From the NCBI GenBank assembly GCA_934746185.1, contig CAKVEY010000043.1, forward strand, positions 1 to 7,857: 7,857 bases of DNA, read 5' to 3'. The stretch is from an uncultured Clostridia bacterium. GTDB lineage: Bacteria; Bacillota; Clostridia; Christensenellales; UBA1242. A model generated the notes under the pieces. The model was not told the origin of the DNA and made no database searches. It saw only the letters and a program-made list of their open reading frames with translations. The translations under genes were made by a program, and so were the position numbers. This document shows positions 5,580 through 7,857 of the stretch, piece after piece (position 1 is the stretch's first letter; each line of letters starts with the position of its first letter).

Positions 5580-6362
5580 TTATTTTCCTAAAAATTTATT
5601 AGTTATGGCTAGAAACCAACGGGTTGGCAAAATTCTTTGGAAAAAATAGAATAGTTTGTATTGAAATCCTATTATTTTTAATGGTTTTGGGTGTTTTTTA
5701 TATGTTTCTTTTAAAATAGATTTCGCAACTTTATTAGTATCCATTCGTTTTTCTTCGCTATGCTTTAAAGTTTCTGCTGCTGAATTAATTTTGTCGTTAT
5801 ATCTTTCGTTTGTTTCTAAATTTCGTATTCGATTTTTATTGAAGTTGCTTTTTGTTTGACCAGGACAAATTGTTATAACATCAATTTTGCTTGGTTTTAG
5901 TTCCATATATTCTGTTAAACTAATTGAACTTAATGCACTTTTGCTAGCGCAATAAAATCCTCTAAATGGAATAGGAAATAAGGCACATACTGAACTTATG
6001 TTTACAATTTTGCCACCTTGTTTTATAAGTGGTAAAGCGTATTTATAGCATAAAAAACTTCCCATAAAATTTACGTCCATTAAACTTTGTACTGTTGCAG
6101 AATGTTCTAATTCTATTGCACCACTTATTCCAAAACCTGCGTTGTTTATTAAAATGTCAATATTTTTATATTTATCTTGAATTTTTTTGAAAGTAGAAAT
6201 AATCATTTCTTCTTTTGTAACATCACATTCATAAAAATTTTCTAAGTTTTCAAGATTTGTTCGTGCTACACAAATAGGAGTATCACCTTTTTGTTTATAT
6301 AAATTATATAATGCTAAACCTATTCCACTGCTAGCACCTGTTATTACCACAATTTTATTCAT
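5580..6362 (-). CDS. Short-chain dehydrogenase/reductase (classical SDR, YqjQ/DltE-like)
   Basis: This 260-residue protein should be an NAD(P)H-dependent oxidoreductase with a Rossmann fold. It shows the cofactor loop TGASSGIG (8-15), CDVT (46-49), NNAG (73-76), the catalytic Asn98, Ser124, Tyr137 and Lys141 (YCASK), and ICPGQTKSNF after strand 6. Arg34 after the second strand (CVAR) suggests, but does not prove, a preference for NADP. The C-terminal stretch from about 229 (IIGFQYKLFYFFQRILPTRW) is hydrophobic and basic, as in COG0300-type SDRs, and may touch the membrane. Substrate unknown. The start at 6362 puts the glycine-rich loop at the standard place, although no clear Shine-Dalgarno sequence precedes it; the stop is TAA. 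It stands alone between a convergent and a divergent neighbour. Confidence 0.93.
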   Translation of the reverse strand: MNKIVVITGASSGIGLALYNLYKQKGDTPICVARTNLENLENFYECDVTKEEMIISTFKKIQDKYKNIDILINNAGFGISGAIELEHSATVQSLMDVNFMGSFLCYKYALPLIKQGGKIVNISSVCALFPIPFRGFYCASKSALSSISLTEYMELKPSKIDVITICPGQTKSNFNKNRIRNLETNERYNDKINSAAETLKHSEEKRMDTNKVAKSILKETYKKHPKPLKIIGFQYKLFYFFQRILPTRWFLAITNKFLGK

Positions 6363-6454
6363 ATATTCATTAAATAGTAAAAGTTTAACGCTAATTGCTG
6401 TGCGTATTTAACCTTTGTTTTTTCCCCCTTTAATAAGTTTTTTAGTTATTTTTG

Positions 6455-6491
6455 ATTAAATTATAAGTTAGTAATCTTTTTATAATTTAAT
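6455..6491. repeat. 12-bp perfect inverted repeat in divergent spacer
   Basis: ATTAAATTATAA (6455-6466) and its exact reverse complement (6480-6491) flank a 13-base loop. The core AAATTATAA recurs at 6511-6519 and 6595-6603. The site lies between the divergent dehydrogenase and radical SAM genes, where an operator or the minus-strand promoter would be expected. Each arm contains TATAA, so overlapping -10 boxes are another reading. Confidence 0.5.
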
Positions 6492-6574
6492 ATTAACAAA
6501 TTAATTTATTAAATTATAACATTTATTTATTATTTTGTCTTTAAATTAAAATAGTCTAATTATTTAATTTTAAA

Positions 6575-6604
6575 TTGTTTATTGTGCTTTTGTCAAATTA
6601 TAAC
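6575..6604 (+). promoter_or_regulatory. Possible promoter of the radical SAM gene
   Basis: TTGTTT (6575-6580) and TATAAC (6599-6604) are 18 bases apart, predicting initiation near 6611 and a leader of about 40 bases that includes the start-stop element. The match is moderate in very AT-rich DNA. A TATAAT at 6642-6647 is too close to the start codon to serve. Confidence 0.35.
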
Positions 6605-6633
6605 CAAAAAAACTTTATTTTTTTGGAGTTTTA

Positions 6634-6639
6634 ATGTAA
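6634..6639 (+). other. Start-stop element (ATG TAA) with its own SD sequence
   Basis: GGAG (6625-6628) lies five bases before an ATG that is followed at once by TAA. The next gene begins at ATG 6650, ten bases after this stop, in another frame and with no SD sequence of its own at normal spacing. Ribosomes may load here, stop, and reinitiate at 6650. The arrangement is seen directly; the regulatory role is inference. Confidence 0.45.
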
Positions 6640-6649
6640 AATATAATTT

Positions 6650-7540
6650 ATGTTATGTAATTTATGTCCTCGAAATTGTAATGTTGATAGAGATAAAAAA
6701 GTGGGCTTTTGCAAGGTGAAAGGTCTTAAAATTAATAAAGTTATGTTGCATTATTACGAAGAACCTATTATTAGTGGCTCAAATGGTAGTGGGGCAATAT
6801 TTTTTAGTGGCTGTAATTTAAAATGTATTTTTTGTCAAAATTATCAAGTTAGTCATTTTTGTGAAGGAATTGATATAACTGTTGATAATTTAGTAGAAAT
6901 TTTTAAAAAGTTAGAACAAATGGGTGCAAATAATATAAACTTAGTTACGCCCACTCAGTTTACTTTACAAATTATCAGTGCGTTAGATAAATATCGACCT
7001 AAAATTCCCATAATATTTAACACAAGTGGTTATGAAAAGTGTGAAACTATTGAAATGTTGAAAAATTATGCCGATATTTTTATTTTTGATATAAAATATT
7101 ATTCAAGTGCTTTAAGTAAAGAATATTCTAGTAGCGAAAATTATTTTGATAATGCCATTAAAAGTTTAGTTAAAGCAAGAGAAATTTTGCCAGAAGATAT
7201 TATTGAAAACGGACTAATGAGAAAAGGAATTATTGTAAGGCATCTTGTTTTGCCCGGTTCAAGCACAGACAGTATAAAAGTTTTAGACGAAATTAATAAA
7301 AATTTAGGCAATAAAACGATAGTTAGTTTAATGAGCCAATACACACCGTTTTATAAGGCAAAAAATCACCCAATTTTAAAAAATCAAGTAAAAGACATAG
7401 AATATAAACGAGTTGTTAAACATTTAATTAATTTAGGTTTTGAAAACGCCTATACGCAAGAAAAATCTTCTTCAAATGAATGTTTTATTCCAGATTTTGA
7501 AGAAGAATTTAATTTAGATAAATTTTTAAATAAAAAATAA
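6650..7540 (+). CDS. Radical SAM protein, PflX/COG1313 type (putative pyruvate formate-lyase activating enzyme homolog)
   Basis: Residues 55-62 form the radical SAM motif CNLKCIFC, which binds the 4Fe-4S cluster that cleaves S-adenosylmethionine. Before it is the N-terminal cysteine set MLCNLCPRNC...GFC (Cys3, Cys6, Cys10, Cys21) typical of COG1313 proteins, possibly a second metal site. HYYEEPIISGSNGSGAIFFSGC (34-55) and LVTPTQF (98-104) are further family landmarks, and the 296-residue length is normal. The PFL-activase name is by homology: no glycyl radical enzyme is near, so the target is unknown. An in-frame TAA at 6644-6646 excludes a longer N-terminus, so ATG 6650 is firm although it lacks a normally spaced SD sequence. 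The region after the gene has no convincing terminator. Confidence 0.92.
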   Translation: MLCNLCPRNCNVDRDKKVGFCKVKGLKINKVMLHYYEEPIISGSNGSGAIFFSGCNLKCIFCQNYQVSHFCEGIDITVDNLVEIFKKLEQMGANNINLVTPTQFTLQIISALDKYRPKIPIIFNTSGYEKCETIEMLKNYADIFIFDIKYYSSALSKEYSSSENYFDNAIKSLVKAREILPEDIIENGLMRKGIIVRHLVLPGSSTDSIKVLDEINKNLGNKTIVSLMSQYTPFYKAKNHPILKNQVKDIEYKRVVKHLINLGFENAYTQEKSSSNECFIPDFEEEFNLDKFLNKK

Positions 7541-7640
7541 TTATAATCTGTTAAAAAGGGGAGAGAAATTAAATATCCCAATTTTGTTTTAATATTAAAT
7601 TAATTGTTTAATTATATATTTATTATTTTTAATTTAACCA

Positions 7641-7701
7641 GTCTAAAAATTTTATTTTAAACTTTAATTTTAAGTAAATTAACATACTAATAATTATTTT
7701 A
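7641..7701. repeat. Dispersed AT-rich intergenic repeat, copy B
   Basis: This is the second copy of the element at 3556-3618, in the same orientation, with the blocks GTCTAA...TTTTATTTTAA, TTTAAGTAAAT and ATACTAAT in the same order and a three-base shortening between blocks. It lies in the 215-base gap between the radical SAM gene and the convergent partial gene; nothing else was found in that gap. Confidence 0.55.
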
Positions 7702-7755
7702 TTATTATTTATTTGTTTTTTGATTGAAGCATATAAATTTATTAGTAAGTAAGTT

Positions 7756-7857
7756 TTACTTTGATTTATTTTGCTTTTTTTTACTTAATTTATCAACAAA
7801 AGCTTCTATTTTATCTTGATATTTAATACTACATATAAAACTGATAACTATTAAGAC
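7756..7857 (-). CDS. C-terminal end of an unidentified minus-strand protein (partial)
   Basis: Reading the minus strand from the window edge gives 33 residues and a TAA at 7756-7758: a hydrophobic stretch VLIVISFICSI, then KYQDKIEAFVDKLSKKKQ and a basic end. This pattern, a last membrane span followed by a short Lys-rich cytoplasmic helix, is common at the end of integral membrane proteins. The composition differs clearly from the adjacent spacer, which supports coding. The family cannot be named from so little, and the gene is cut by the window end, not by any visible mutation. Confidence 0.5.
   Translation of the reverse strand, partial: VLIVISFICSIKYQDKIEAFVDKLSKKKQNKSK

Noticed and set aside
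7559..7579. Terminator after the radical SAM gene (GGGA/TCCC)
   Set aside because: Only four pairs with a 13-base loop and an interrupted T-run.
7790..7798. DnaA box (TTATCAACA, one mismatch to consensus)
   Set aside because: A single site inside a probable coding end, with no cluster and no replication genes nearby.
1..7857. UGA reassignment to Trp, suggested by the absence of TGA stops
   Set aside because: All Trp codons seen are TGG and no conserved protein needs an in-frame TGA; the stop bias fits the AT content.

Overview
The window is AT-rich bacterial DNA with short gaps inside operons, Shine-Dalgarno (SD) sequences of the AGGAG type, and the standard code: Trp is TGG, and all eleven stop codons seen are TAA or TAG. 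The order rpmG-secE-nusG-rplK-rplA, the YitT-type membrane protein and the DUF4097-like beta-repeat protein point to a low-GC Bacillota, probably an uncultured gut clostridium or relative. That assignment is inference. No rRNA, tRNA, CRISPR array, transposase or phage gene was seen.

Layout: (1) 1-1116 is the 3' part of a beta-solenoid, probably surface-exposed protein. (2) 1139-3440 is a complete transcription/translation operon. It has a near-consensus sigma-A promoter, a hairpin at the expected transcript start, rpmG (L33), secE, nusG, rplK (L11), rplA (L1) and a strong intrinsic terminator. Short RNA folds resembling the 23S rRNA binding site of L1 precede both rplK and rplA, so L1 probably represses its own synthesis and that of L11. 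The operon stops after rplA; rplJ and rplL do not follow. (3) 3441-3844 is a very AT-rich spacer with two microsatellites, a 20-bp palindrome and one copy of a dispersed repeat. (4) 3845-5505 holds a YitT/DUF161 + DUF2179 membrane protein and an unrecognised 207-residue protein, probably co-transcribed, closed by a terminator that can act in both directions. (5) 5580-6362 on the minus strand is a short-chain dehydrogenase. (6) 6363-6649 is a divergent AT-rich spacer with a 12-bp inverted repeat. (7) 6650-7540 is a PflX-type radical SAM protein, preceded by an SD-equipped ATG-TAA start-stop element. (8) 7541-7857 has a second copy of the dispersed repeat and the C-terminal end of a minus-strand gene.

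The core operon is ordinary in content. Its interest lies in regulation (two L1 operators, a CIRCE-like leader hairpin, a tetraloop hairpin before rplK) and in an L11 that lacks the prolines of the thiostrepton-binding region. The genes after 3841 look like a loose collection and not one pathway. I do not see a clearly new defence or mobile system; the best candidate for an undescribed protein is the 207-residue product at 4882-5505.
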